Positions 1 to 11,665 of a DNA stretch of 64,000 nucleotides are shown here, one piece after another (the stretch's first letter is position 1; each line of letters begins with the position of its first letter). A program made the position numbers and the translations under genes. The stretch comes from Stomorhina lunata (lineage: Eukaryota; Arthropoda; Insecta; Diptera; Rhiniidae). The stretch is from positions 93,559,998 through 93,623,997 of the forward strand of contig OW121743.1 of NCBI GenBank assembly GCA_933228675.1. The letters run 5' to 3'. The notes under the pieces are model-generated. The model was not told the origin of the DNA. It ran no database searches and saw only the letters and a program-made list of their open reading frames with translations.

Positions 1-530
1 TTTCTATAGAAAATTTTTTGAGAGAAAAATTTTTTCTATTGAACATATTTCTATATAAAACTTTTTCTTTTAAACATTTTGCGATATAAACATTTTTCTA
101 TAGAAAATTTTTCGATATAAAAATTTTTCTATAGAAAATTTTTGATATAACAATTTTCCTAAGTAAATTTTTCGATATAAAAATTTTTCTATAGAAAACA
201 TTTCGATATAAAAATTTTTCCATAAACATTTTTTTGATAAAAAAATGTTTGTATAGAAAATTTTTCTATAGAAAATGTTTCGTTATAAAAATTTTTCTTT
301 AAAATTTTTTTTTTATTTTTGCGACATAAAATTTTTTGCTATAGAAAATGTTTCAATATAAACACTTTTTTATAGAAAATTTTTGACAAAACATTTTCTA
401 CAGAATTTTTTTTCGACATAAAAAGAAACATTTCCGACATGAAAAAATTTATTCGTTTTAAAAAATTTTTACTGAAAATTTTTTGACATTAAAATTTTCT
501 AAAGAAAATTATTTGACATTCAATTTATCT
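1..530. repeat. Degenerate AT satellite array, family B type
   Basis: Tandem, diverged copies of a unit of about 29 bp built from TATAGAAAATTTTTCGATAT-like segments. Copies differ by many substitutions and small indels, so this is an old array. It is cut by the window start. Confidence 0.85.
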
Positions 531-2136
531 ATTAATTATATATTATATATGTATATAAATTTTTTTTTATCTAAAAATAGACCTAGACATTTTAATTATA
601 TTTAATATTTACATGTTTGAACAAAAATATCCTTGTCTCATCATCATAACTAAATATAAATACTTACTTAATATTATTAACAAAAATAACTACATGACAA
701 TCTATAAATATTCATGGAATATAAATATTTTAAATTATAAAAAGCGATAACCTAAATAAAGTTTTTTGCCAGGATGTGTGTGTTTTTATTTTATCCAATT
801 TAAATGATTGACAGGACGTAAAATAGGGCTAAAAATAAAATTTACTAATAATTCAAAATAAACATATCCTGTGTAAATATGTGTTTTTGTAAATATGTAA
901 GTCTGTGTACATATATCCTTTTGCTGCGTGTGTTTACATACACATACATGTGTAATTTTGTCTATGAGTGTATGTAAAGGGCTTGAGTGTTTTGTAAATG
1001 TGTTAATGTGAGTGTTTTCCTAACATAATTTTAATGTGTTAAAATTCAAAATTGTCTTTCAGGCATATAAATATAGAATAAATAAAAATAAATGACATCT
1101 ATTGATTTAAAAATATAAAAGCATGACAGGAAACGCATTTTTCCCGAAAATTTCTAAATATTTTTGATATTGATTGGGTTATTTAAACTGAATTATTTGT
1201 TTATCCTAAAACGTTAAAATTTATTAGAATTATTTTTAAAGAATTTTACATTTGAATTAAATTTGTTGTTAAACAAATTTTAAGTTTTCTTTTAAGCTTC
1301 GCAACTTTGTCAGATTTCTTAGCTAACAAACTACGGAAATGGCAATTTGTTTGTCTTTAAAAAATGTCGAATTTTTGTGTTTATTTAAATTTTTCCCTAA
1401 ATTTGTGTAAATTACGTAATTTAGTTGGCTTTATATTGCCATTGAAAATGTTTTGGCTGCCAACGAATCTTAAATTGTTTAAATATTGGTGGTAAACCTA
1501 TCATCTGATATACAATTTGTTTTTGTATAAAACACACAAATGTAATAATTAAAATTACTACAACAAAAGCACCAGATTTTGTATAGAAATATTGAGTCTT
1601 ATTTTCTATATTTCAAATATTAGTATTACTTTTCTCTAATTTTCTTGTCCAATAATAATTTTCACGTTTCCCTAAACACGTTATTTTAATTACACTTCTA
1701 ACTATGTACAAGCCTGAGGACGTATATCTTTTTAGAGTGACAAAATCAATGACATTAGCATTTCAATGTCTTTGCAACTGAATTATTTTGTATAATTATA
1801 TTACGCAGTTGTTTAAAGACCAAACAATCGTATGTAGGACTCCCACGAGGTCACCCATTTCTTTTCTAGGAATGAATGACAGCAGCAACTAGTTTATGTT
1901 ACTGAATTGTTTAAAATTTTTTGTTGTTCTATTTTTTAAACATGTATAAATTAAATATTTATAACATACAAGTACAAGAAAAAAAGTATAGTTTTAGAAT
2001 TTTTAAAAGAACACTGTGACATGCTATACTTCATACCAATCTAAATTGATCATAAATTTAATATAATATTTTAATTATTTTGTTGTAATATTTGAAATAG
2101 TTACTCTTATATTAATACAGAATCTGGCTCATTGGG
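531..2136. other. AT-rich DNA without recognisable genes
   Basis: I see no gene, RNA or mobile element here. About 870-1020 is enriched in TG-rich words (TGTGT, ATGTG), a degenerate microsatellite-like patch. Every reading frame is closed by frequent stops. Confidence 0.6.
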
Positions 2137-3140
2137 TGTACAATAGGGTGACAATTTTTTGTATGAAGGAAAATCAATTTTATAACTTTTTCTACGGAAT
2201 ATTGTGACACAAGTAAAATTTACCAAGCATCTACAAGAATTTGGCCCAAAAATATTCACTTTCGCGAAATTCTTAAATTCTAAGTCGCAGGTACGGCGAA
2301 ACTGTTCGAGATATCGACCTAATTTTTTCGAGTTTTATTCTTCCATTTGTCTGTTTTAACACACTGGAAAGCAAATTCTAAATTTTTAATATTTATTGAA
2401 CAAAATTTTCAAAAAATTAAAATATGATTTTTGAAACCCACCTGAGAAAAATGTACCATTTTCCAACATGAAAAAAACTAAATTGATATTATTTTAAAAC
2501 AAAACTAAACTATTTACTAGTAATAAGGCATTAAATGATAAATCATGGCTTACTTTGGAATTTCTTCATTTACACTATACAATTTTTGGTGCATATCCTT
2601 AGGCGCGCTTTCAAGGACGAAAAATGTACCATTTTCCAACATGAAAAAAACTAAATTGATATTATTTTAAAACAAAACCGAACTATTTACCAGTAACAAG
2701 CCATTAAATGATAAATCATGGCTAACTTTGGAATTTCTTTATTTACACTTTACAATTTTTGGTGCATATCCTTAGGCGCGTTTTCAAGGACATGAATTTT
2801 CTGTGGAAAAATGGAATAACTCCAAAACTACTTTATGGATTTTTGTTTTTGACTATTTGAAAGAAAGCTGTGTTAGTTTTCTTTAATATTCCATTATTTT
2901 TGCTTGTAAAAATTCTTTAGTTTTGGTTCAAATTTCTCGAAAATAAAAAATAACACATTTTTCACCATACAAATGGGCTCTTTAACTTTGGATCCAATGC
3001 TCGCCTATAGAACGTTGTACGATTTGGCTCAAATTTTCAGAACTAAACTTTAAATCCTATTGTTACAATATTCCGTTGAAAAACTTATAAAATTCGAAAA
3101 AACATTTTCTTTCATACAAAAAATGGTCACCAAGTGTACA
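2137..3140. mobile_element. Foldback-type element with terminal inverted arms of about 80 bp
   Basis: The left end (2137-2214) and right end (3061-3140) are inverted, imperfect copies of each other. Both contain TGTACA, GGTGAC and TTTTTTGTATGAA in the same order when one is reverse-complemented, followed by CGGAATATTGT. The interior holds a 173-bp tandem duplication. The right half (about 2790-3075) reappears inverted at about 40.90-41.17 kb. No transposase frame is visible, so I take it to be non-autonomous. The superfamily is not identified and I could not find a target duplication. Confidence 0.7.
2451..2791. repeat. 173-bp tandem duplication (two copies)
   Basis: Copy 1 starts at 2451 and copy 2 at 2624. 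Both begin with ATGTACCATTTTCCAACATG and run to CCTTAGGCGCG followed by TTTCAAGGAC. By eye they differ at only a few positions. The duplication lies wholly inside the surrounding foldback-type element. Confidence 0.9.
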
Positions 3141-3288
3141 CGCTAATGATGTCGATTTGGAAAACATATCGCGAGCTTTCGCATATAGTATGCGTCAATA
3201 AAAATAAATATCGTATTAAAAATCATAATAATTTAGTATTTGATAGACGACAAAGTGTAAAAGCACATTTTTATTAATAGCTCTATAA

Positions 3289-3606
3289 ATGTCGAATTTT
3301 GTGCCTAAAGAATACGTATTGCGGGAGAAGTCTGATAACCTTTTTTCTTTAAATGAAAAAAGGTCTGCTGGAAAAAACTTGGTTTGCGCGATTTAAAGGT
3401 GGGGATTTCGACACAAAATATAAGAAGACATCTTGTGAGATGAGGAATTGGAAACACTAGAAATTGGGTTCTATAAAAATTTAAGCCGAGAGACACTTAA
3501 AGGAGATTTTGCATACCTAAAATAAACTTGAATGCTACAGAAAGAAGTAGTTTTCATATCATGGTATTACCTATGCAAAAAGTCACATTTAAAGCCAGAC
3601 CAAAAA
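3289..3606 (+). pseudogene. Mariner-family transposase relic, 5' part
   Basis: Starting at the ATG at 3289, the translation begins MSNFVPKEYVLRE, the typical N-terminus of mariner (IS630/Tc1-mariner) transposases. After a frameshift it continues WFARFKGGDFDT (about 3378-3413), the conserved end of the N-terminal helix-turn-helix domain. Further pieces recall the region up to the first catalytic Asp, but that motif has decayed and the frame changes repeatedly. An intact mariner transposase is about 345 residues; here only scattered pieces remain before an unrelated inverted-repeat element interrupts the relic. The second part resumes at 4385. It is not functional. The family assignment is from remembered motifs and was not checked by a search. 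Confidence 0.75.
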
Positions 3607-4384
3607 CACTGCTCTGCAGCCAAATCCTCCTTTTAATAAAACTATGTTGACTACATGGATTTTGATGCGCTAAACTCAGATCCGTTGTCGGTTTTTTTTA
3701 TGGGCGTGGCAAATTTTTCCCCTTAAATTAGTCAGGTACGGAGACCTATTTCGTCCTAACTCGAGAACGACTCATCCGATTTTCAAGATGCATAACAAAA
3801 TTGCATTTATTTTAGTTCAATATAATTTTTCTGTATCTCTTATCGTTTTGGAGTTATTTAGAAATTAATGGAGAAAATTGCATTGCAATATTGGGTACCT
3901 GTGGTAAATTGGTAATAAAATTCACATTTTTAAACCGATTTTTATGGTTTATAGCTTATTTTATTCTTAAGATATATAGATCTTAGAAAAATGTTTAAAA
4001 TGTTAAAATTTTACTTTATCTTTTTTTTAATTACATTTTTAACCTGAAAAAAATTACGAATTTCGCACAAAAAAAAATGTTTTCTCCATTAATTTCTAAA
4101 TAACTCCAAAACGATAAGAGATACAGACAAATTATATTGAACTAAAATAAATGCAATTTTGCTATGCATCTTTAAGTGTTTTAATTTTGAGTCGTTCTCG
4201 AGTTAGGACGAAATAGGTCCCCGTACCTGACTAATTTAAGGGGAAAAATTTGCCACACCCATAAAAAATCCAGATCTGATGGAGAAAAACCGAAAACGGA
4301 TTTGAGTTTAGCGCATCAAGATCCATATAGTCCGCATAGTTTTATTAAAAGGAAAGACAAAAAATGAATTTTTGCAGAGCAGTG
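3607..4384. mobile_element. Inverted-repeat (foldback/MITE-like) element inside the mariner relic
   Basis: Two long arms, 3607-3877 and 4080-4384, are inverted copies of each other with high identity apart from small indels. Shared blocks include TTTTAATAAAACTATG, TTGATGCGCTAAACTCA, CCTTAAATTAGTCAGGTACG and TCGTCCTAACTCGAGAACGA. The spacer is about 200 bp. The ends are CACTGCTCTGCA and TGCAGAGCAGTG, a perfect 12-bp terminal inverted repeat. Flanking A runs would allow an AAA target duplication. CACTG termini recall the CACTA/Chapaev group, but this is weak. There is no coding capacity. Caution: the left terminal bases can also be read as mariner codons (KTLLC), so the exact left boundary is uncertain. 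Confidence 0.75.
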
Positions 4385-4720
4385 AAATCAAAGCCGAATA
4401 TCCACAACGCCAAGGTAATGGTATATATTTGGTTATATCAGATGAGCGTTTTATATTGCGAGCTATTGAAATCGATCACAGAGGACCTGTACGTAAGACA
4501 ATTTATTCGTTTGAAGAGAACAATCAAGAAAAAAGGAACATAAAATTCAACAAGACACGACGCCATAATCTTTCACTGTGTCAACGCACAGTTTTAAATA
4601 CAGTAATAAATCTGTATCTTCTAAACTGTCTAATTGTATCAGTTATGTAAAAGAATATTAAAGGAGAACCCAGGCTTGTGACTTCTATTTGTTTCGATCA
4701 ATTGGCTTGATTCATTTTTA
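4385..4720 (+). pseudogene. Mariner-family transposase relic, 3' part
   Basis: Immediately after the inverted-repeat element, the frame starting at 4385 reads KSKPNIHNAKVMVYIW followed by VLYCELLKS. This matches the mariner core between the first and second catalytic Asp (typically KPNIH..K, then a WWD motif and YYELLK). After a frameshift, VLNTVINLYL (about 4588-4617) fits the region just after the second Asp motif, and DFYLFRS (about 4680-4700) fits the third-Asp SDYHLFRS motif. The WWD motif reads WLY, and several frameshifts and stops are present. With the 5' part it forms one dead mariner copy that also lacks some interior sequence. Confidence 0.8.
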
Positions 4721-5633
4721 AACCGTAGCCGTTCTTATGGCTCCGAATCTACATAATACTAGACGATGGAACAATGGAGTGGCTTATGATAGACAATACT
4801 TAGTATCTATTAACTTTCCATATTTCTACTTTACATATGAATCAAGAAGACAAGCAGACAAGCCAAAAGCTAGACTTAACATAAGAAATAGTAGTAACAA
4901 ATTTTAAATCAGTGAAATTAAAACTTTGTGGAAAAATTATATTTTTAAAGCAATTTACTTCCTGGCCTCAAATTTACACACCCTCAATTAAACAATACAA
5001 CTAATTTTAGACTAAAACCATGTATTTAAATCTTCTTTTAATATTAAACATTTGACTTTTGGACTTAATTTTCCATTTCACATTGTACAAGTTCCTATTT
5101 TAGTAATTAAATCTCATACATCAACTTCTCACAGCAAACGCAAAAGAAATTCTAAAATTATTCGCTAGTTTTAACTGACATGTATTTTATACTTGCAAAT
5201 GACATGTTCCAGTGAAAGTGAATTAAAATTAAATGATTATGAAAAAATTCCTTAAATAATTAAACAAAAGAAATATGGAATTATTTACTAACACTACCAT
5301 ATAAAATGCAAGTAAGAATGGGATAATAACGACTATTTTATACTCTTTGTCATACACTGTATACACTGAGGTTCAAAGTAGGCAGATTGCTATAAGCTAA
5401 GTATGTTTTATTTTAATGCCTAAACTCTAAATTTTATTCTAATTTTGTGTTTACAGAAGACTCATCTATATGAACTTTTACCTGGAACTTTCAATTATTT
5501 ATTAGATTTATGAGCATTTTTTTGATTTATGGGAAAAACCCCCAAGTATGCTTAAATATAGGCCGGTTGTAATAAAAATTGGATGGTACTAATAGCAATA
5601 TTTATGATGATTTAAGTATAAACATATTTTTTT
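4721..5633. other. AT-rich DNA without recognisable genes
   Basis: I see no coding region, RNA gene or repeat that I can name. Part of the start may be the eroded 3' end of the mariner copy. Confidence 0.5.
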
Positions 5634-5835
5634 AGGCACTAAAATCGTTATTTCGGGAACGCAGTCCTATGGGAGGTACCCGAAGTTGGTAACAAGCTTA
5701 CATAGGCAGCCAACTAGCCAGCAATATTAAATCGAACTAGAAAGCTGATTCTGAATCAATCTGTATACTTAAATATTAGTATCAGACTAATATTTGTATA
5801 AGTTGCAAACGCTATCATGACTCGAAATACAAATT
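5634..5835 (+). mobile_element. Degenerate mini-me-like dispersed repeat fragment
   Basis: The block containing TTTCGGGAA, CCTATGGGAGGTACC, CCAACTAGCCAGC, CTGATTCTGAATC and AGTATCAGACTAATAT shares word order with the better copies at 41.57-41.73 kb and, reverse-complemented, at 62.12-62.84 kb. Both ends are lost. It is a noncoding transposon-derived remnant. Confidence 0.6.
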
Positions 5836-5881
5836 TTTATCCTATAAGCATTTGCATATGCCAGATATTGTGTGCAACACT

Positions 5882-5921
5882 ACGTATACGTATTATTTTT
5901 AATTAAATAATACGTATACGT
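5882..5921. repeat. Perfect hairpin with 17-bp arms and CGTATACG
   Basis: The left arm 5882-5898 and right arm 5905-5921 are exact reverse complements separated by the 6-nt loop TTAATT. Each arm carries ACGTATACGT. The CGTATACG word recurs in paired form near 15.09 and, more degenerately, 19.83 kb. Function is unknown. Confidence 0.85.
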
Positions 5922-6400
5922 CAGCGAGTAATTGCAATTTCTGTTATAAAAATATTTCTCTTGTTAAGTGCATAAGCACTTATTTGCCTTAGTTTTAAGT
6001 GCTTAAGTTTTAATTTCGCAATTTTTTTTTAAATCTAGCTAGATTCGTAAACATTTATTTAAGTTTTTCCTGCTAAATTCTAAATCCTAATTGTTTGCAT
6101 ATTTTGTGCAGAAAAAAAAACTTTAACAATTTAACTTTTTGTTTGTCCTTTGTTTTCTTTTTTTGCTTTATTTTATTTATTTTGCAGTAAAACTTGTTTT
6201 CTACTTCTGAAAGAATATGATGTCAAGTAGTAAATGTACATATGAATAACCCACTTTTCTAACTTAAAAGCATTATTTTTTCATAAATAAAATATTGTTT
6301 TAAAAATTTAGTCATACACAAAAATTGACATGCAACTTATAGTCAAGAAAGTTTACATTGATGACCCAATTTAACATATTTGTATGACAAGAAAAGAATA
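5922..6400. other. AT-rich DNA, nothing recognised
   Basis: AT-rich sequence with short homopolymer runs. I see no gene, element end or repeat array. Confidence 0.5.
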
Positions 6401-8866
6401 ATAACAAGTAAGAGTTTTATATTCGGCACTGCCGAATTTTTTGTAATCAAAAATTAGAGATTTTTGAAAAATTTTCTATAAAAATAAAAAATTTTTCAAA
6501 AAAAAGAAATTTTTTTATAAAAATAAGAAATTTTTGAAAAAACTCCTAAAAATAAACAAATTTTGCAAAATTTCCCATAAAATAAGAAATTTTTAAAAAA
6601 AATTAAAAAAATATAAGAAATTTTTGAAAATTTTCTTATAAAACTAAGAAATTTTTGAAAAAGTTCCTTTAAAAATAAGAAATTTAAAAAAAAAATTATT
6701 TAAAAATGAGAAATTTTTGAAAAATTTCCTTTAAAAAAAATTTTTGAAAAATTTCCTAAACAAATAAAAAATTTTTGAAAGATTTCCTACAAAAACAATG
6801 AATTTTTGGAAAATTTCCTATAAAAATTAGAAATGTTTGAAAAATTTTGAATAAAAATAATAAATTTTTGAAAAACTTCCTATAGAGATAAGAAATTTTT
6901 GAAAAATTTCCTATAAAAATAAGAAATTTTTCAAAATTAAAAAAAAATTTCTAGGAAAAAAAATTAATAAAAATATTTTAAAAATTGAAAAATTTCCTAT
7001 AAAAAAAAAGAAATTTTTGAAAAATTTCCTTTAAAAAAAAATTTATTAAATTTCCTTTAAAAATAAGAAATTTTTAAAAATTTATCTATAAAAATAAGAA
7101 AGTTTTGAAAATTTCCTACAAAAATTAGAAATTTTTTAAAAATTTCCTTAAAAATTTCTTATACAAATAAGAAAATTTTTAAAAATTTCTTATGAAAATA
7201 AGAAATTTTTGAAAAATTTCTTACAAAAGTAAGAAATTTTTGAAAAAACTTCCTATAAAATAAAAAATTTTCAAAAAAAATTCCTATCAAATAAGAAATT
7301 TTTGAAAAATTTCCTATAAAAATAAGAAATTTTTGAAAAATTTCTTATAAAAATATGAACGTTTTGAAGAATTTTATATAGAAATAAGAAATTTTTGTAG
7401 AATTTTCCTATAAAAATAAGAAACTTTTGAAAAATTTCCTATAAAAATAAGAAATTTTTGAAAAATTTCCTATAAAAATAAGAAATTTTTGAAAAATTTC
7501 CTATAAAAATAAGAAATTTTTGAAAAATTTTCCTATAAAAATAAGAAATTTTTGAAAAATTTCCTATAAAAGTAGGAAGTTTTTGAAAAATTTCCTATAA
7601 AAGAAGGAAGTTTTTGAAAAATTTCCTATAAAAATATGAAATTTTGAAAAATTTCCTTTAAAAATAAAATAATCTTGAAAAACGAAAAGAAAGAAAACTT
7701 TCTGTAAAAATAAGTCATTTTTGAAAAATTTCCTATAAAAATCAGAAATTTTTGAAAAATTTCCTATAAAAATATAAATTTCTTATGTAAAAAAAAATCC
7801 TATAAAAATTAAAAAATTGTTGAAAAATTTCCTATAAAAATAAGAAATTTTTGAAAAATTTCCTATAAAAATAAGAAAATTTTAAAAATTTTCCTATAAA
7901 AATTAGAAAGTTTTGAAAATTTTCTATAAAAATAAGAAAGTTTTGAAAAATTTCCTCTAAAAATAAGAAATTTTTGAAAAATTTCCTATAAAAATAAGAA
8001 ATTTTTGAAAATTTTCTTATAAAAATAAAAAAGTTTTGAAAAATTTCCTATAAAAATAAGAAAATTTTAAAAATTTTCCTATAAAAATGAGAAAGTTTTG
8101 AAAAATTTCCTCAAAAAATAAGAAATTTTTGAAAAATTTCCTATAAAAGTAAGAAATTTTTGAAAAATTTCTTATTTTGATAAGAAATTTTTGATTAATT
8201 TCTTATAAAAATATTTTTGAAGAATTTCTTATGAAAATAAGAAATTTTTGAAAAATTTCTTATAAACATAAAAAATTTTTGAAAAATTTCTTGTAAAAAT
8301 AAGAAATTTTTGAAAAATTTCTTATAAAAAAAAGAAAATTTTGAAAAATTTCTTATAAAAATAAGAAATTTTTGAAAAATTTCTTATAAAAATAAGAAAT
8401 TTTTGAAAAATTTCTTATAAAAATAAGAAATTTAAAAAAAAAAATTGAAATTTAAAAAGAATATGAAATTTTTCAAAATTTTTTCTAAAAAATAGAAAAT
8501 TTTTGAAAATTTTCCTGTAAAAATAAAAAATTTCTGAAAAATTTCTTTTAAAAACAAGAAATTTTTGAAAAATTTCCTATAAAAATAAGAAATTTTTGAA
8601 AAATTTCCTATAAAAAAAAATAAATTTTTGAAAAGTTTCCTATAAAAATAAGAAATTTTTGAAAAAAATTTGCTATGAAGGTTATAAGTTTTTAAAAAAT
8701 TCTTATAAAAATTATAAACTTTTAAAAATTTCCCATAAAATAAGACAGACGGACAAAAGGACTTTGAACATACGTATGTCCTTTAAAGGTTTTATGCCAA
8801 AAGTTTTGATATTGCAAACATTATGACTTTCTCAATATACCCCTATTCTTTTTAATAGGGGGTAAA
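6401..8866 (+). mobile_element. Mini-me-like element with satellite-filled interior
   Basis: The left end (6401-6445) has AACAAGTAAGA followed by TTCGGCACTGCCGAA. This corresponds to AGTAAGAAAGTGCTATAGTCGG at the head of the minus-strand copy near 62.84 kb. The right end (8741-8866) has AGACAGACGGAC, a short GACR tract, and finishes in the hairpin TACCCCTATT/AATAGGGGGTA (8839-8864). GTCY/GACR tracts near a terminal hairpin are the hallmark of dipteran mini-me elements. The interior between these ends is not element sequence but about 2.3 kb of family A satellite. There is no coding capacity. Confidence 0.65.
6450..8740 (+). repeat. Family A 31-bp satellite array, forward
   Basis: Tandem copies of a 31-bp unit made of the near-palindrome GAAATTTTTGAAAAATTTC plus the linker CTATAAAAATAA. 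The period was measured at 7449 to 7480. Copies at about 7430-7560 and 8280-8420 are most regular; the edges are degenerate. It is framed by the two ends of a mini-me-like element. Confidence 0.95.
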
Positions 8867-8869
8867 AAA

Positions 8870-10009
8870 CTTAAAGGTAAATACTCAAAAAATTTGTTGT
8901 TAACTTTAAAAATGTCCATATTTTTAACTTATACCATGTGTCTGTTTTAAAAATTTCTCTGCCATTTTCTGAATGTTTATATTCATATTTTCTGCCATTT
9001 TCTTTCGTTTCAAAGTTTTTACATCTACTTAGTTTGTTTTTCATTTATTGTTTCTCTTTCAATCTCCATAATTCATGATTATTTCATAAGAATAAGAAAA
9101 TATACAGATTATCATTTGCATAAGTAATATATGCATTTCCAGGTAATGTAATATTTAAAAGAAGGTGATATATCTCATTTTGTTTTCAGTTTTTCTTTTA
9201 TAAGTTATTTCACTACAAATAAGAATGAGTATAGAAAATTCCAGATTATAATATAAAAAGGGAAAAAAGTGTCTTAAATTTTCTTTTTAAATTACAAGAA
9301 ATTTAAGAAAATTCAATTTAACGATATCTACTATTCCCATAGTGAATGTCCATTGTATGTTCCATATTCATACATAATTCAAAAGAAAAAAATATATATT
9401 ATTTATATTGTCGTTTAAAGAAAAGTGAACAAAAGCCAAAGGAAAACGGTCACATGAACATAAAAAAATATACAGAAAAGGAAACGAACAATTGAAAGTT
9501 TTGTTACTTTTTGCTGGCATTATTCAGCTAGAGAAAGCACAACAAAATGTTTTTTATAAGAATTATAATGAGAAACTTTTATTATGTGAAACATTATATA
9601 CTAGACAAACAAACATTAGGATAGGCATAAAAAATAAGATCTTTTACATAATATAAATATTTATGTATATGAAATACATTTTTCTGTATTCTTTCACATG
9701 TTTACCAGGGCGGCTAACATTTAAAAATTTATTTCACGAATATACGTATATTTTTTAACCCACCCTAATGTAATTCTTCTTGTGCCATAGTTGGTTGTAA
9801 TGAAATACTTTTTTTAAGTACATTCCTTTGCATTATGATACTCTATGCTGTGGTAGTCTTTCCTTCTATTTTCGGTAAATTCCCATAAAACTTTTCAACA
9901 TTATTATGACAACACAACAGGGACTTCTGTAATTTAACTTAATAAGAGACATCGTCTTATTGCTGCCGATAAATGGCGGCAACGATAATAAACATTTGCT
10001 TTTAAAATC
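8870..10009. other. AT-rich DNA without recognisable genes
   Basis: No gene or element is visible. A small imperfect hairpin, TGCCGATAAATGGCGGCA, lies at about 9965-9982. Otherwise this is featureless sequence between two family A arrays. Confidence 0.5.
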
Positions 10010-11665
10010 TATATCAAAATAAGAAATTTTTAAAAAATTTTTTATAAAAATCAGACAAATTTTGAAAAATTTCCTATAAAAATAAGAAATTTTTGAAAAA
10101 ATTCTTAAAAAAAATTACAAATTTTTGAAAAATTCCTTAAAAAAAATTGAAAATTTTCTTAAAAAATTAAGAAATTTTTAAAAAAATTTAAAAAAAATTC
10201 TTAAAAGTATAAGAAATTTTTGAAAAATTTCTTGAAAAAATAAGAATGTTTTAAACAATTTTTTGAAAACTTTCTTAAAAAAAAGAAATCATAAAAATAA
10301 AAAATTATTTTTGAAAATTTTTTTTATAAAATAAGAAATTTTTGAAAAATTTCCTACAAAATAAGAAATTTTTGAAAAATTTCCTACAAAATAAGAAATT
10401 TCGAAAAATGTTTTATAAAATAAAAAAATTTTTTAAAATTCCTATAAAAATAAGAAATTTTTAAAAAATTTCCTATAAAAATAAGAATTTTTTGAAAAGT
10501 TTCGTAAAAAAATAAGAAATTTTTTAAAAATTTGCTATAAAAATAAGACATTTTTGAAAAATTGTCTAGAAAAATAAGAAATTTTTTAAAAATTTCATAG
10601 AAAAATAAGAAATTATTGAAAAATTTCCTAGAAAAACAAGAATTTTTGAAAAATTTCCTATAAAAAAAAGAAATTTTTGAAAAATTTCCTAAAAAAAAAT
10701 TAAAAATTTTTGAAAAATTTTCTTTGAAAATAAGAAATTTTTGAGAAATTTCCTATAAAAATAAGAAATTTTTGAAAAATGTTCTATAAAAACAGAAAAA
10801 ATTAAAAAATTTCTTTTAAAAATAAGAAATTTTTGAAAAAAAATCCAATAAAAATAAGAAATTTTCGAAAAATTTCCTATAAAAATAAGAAATTTTTGAA
10901 AAATTTCCTATAAAAATAAGAAATTTATGAAAATTTTCCTATAAAGATATGAAATTTTTGAAAAGTTTCCTACAACAATAAGTAATTTTTGAAAATTTCC
11001 TATAAAAAGAAGAAATTTTTGAAAAATTTCCTATAAAAATAAGAAAGTTTTGAAAAATTTCCTACAAAAATAAGAAATTTTTGAAAAATTTCCTACAAAA
11101 ATAAGAAATTTTTAAAAATTTCCTATAAAAAGAAGAAATTTTTGAAAAATGTTGTACAAAAGTCAGAAATTTTTTAAAAATTACCTATGAAAATAAGAAA
11201 TTTTTGAAAATTTTCCCATAAAAATAAATAATTGTTGAAAATCTTCTATAAAAATAAGAAAATTTTTAAAAATTTTCTTTAAAAATAAGAAATATTTTAT
11301 AAATTTCCTATACAAATAAGAAATTTTTTTAAGATTTCCTATAGAAATAAAAAATTTTTAAAAAATTCCTTAAAAAATAAGAAAGTTTTGAAAAATTTCT
11401 ATACAAATTTGACATTTTTGAATAATTTCCTACAAAAATAAGAAATTTTTGAAAAATTTTCTATAAAAATAAGAAATTTTTGAAAAATTTCCTATGAAAA
11501 TAAGACATTTTTGAATAATTTCCTATAAAAATATGAAATTTTTGAAAAATTTTCTATAAAAAGAAATTTTCGATAAATTTCCTATCAAAATAATTTTTTT
11601 TTTTTGAAAAATTTCCTATTTTGTTAATTCCTTAAACTTTTGAAAAATTTCCCATTTATTTCCCA
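10010..11665 (+). repeat. Family A 31-bp satellite array, forward
   Basis: Same unit and orientation as the array at 6.45-8.74 kb, with many substituted and indel-bearing copies. No transposon ends are visible at its borders. Confidence 0.95.

Noticed and set aside
4372..4650. 92-residue open frame read as an unknown gene
   Set aside because: The adjacent frame gives clear mariner transposase motifs; the open frame is a shadow, apart from a short in-frame mariner piece near its end after a frameshift.
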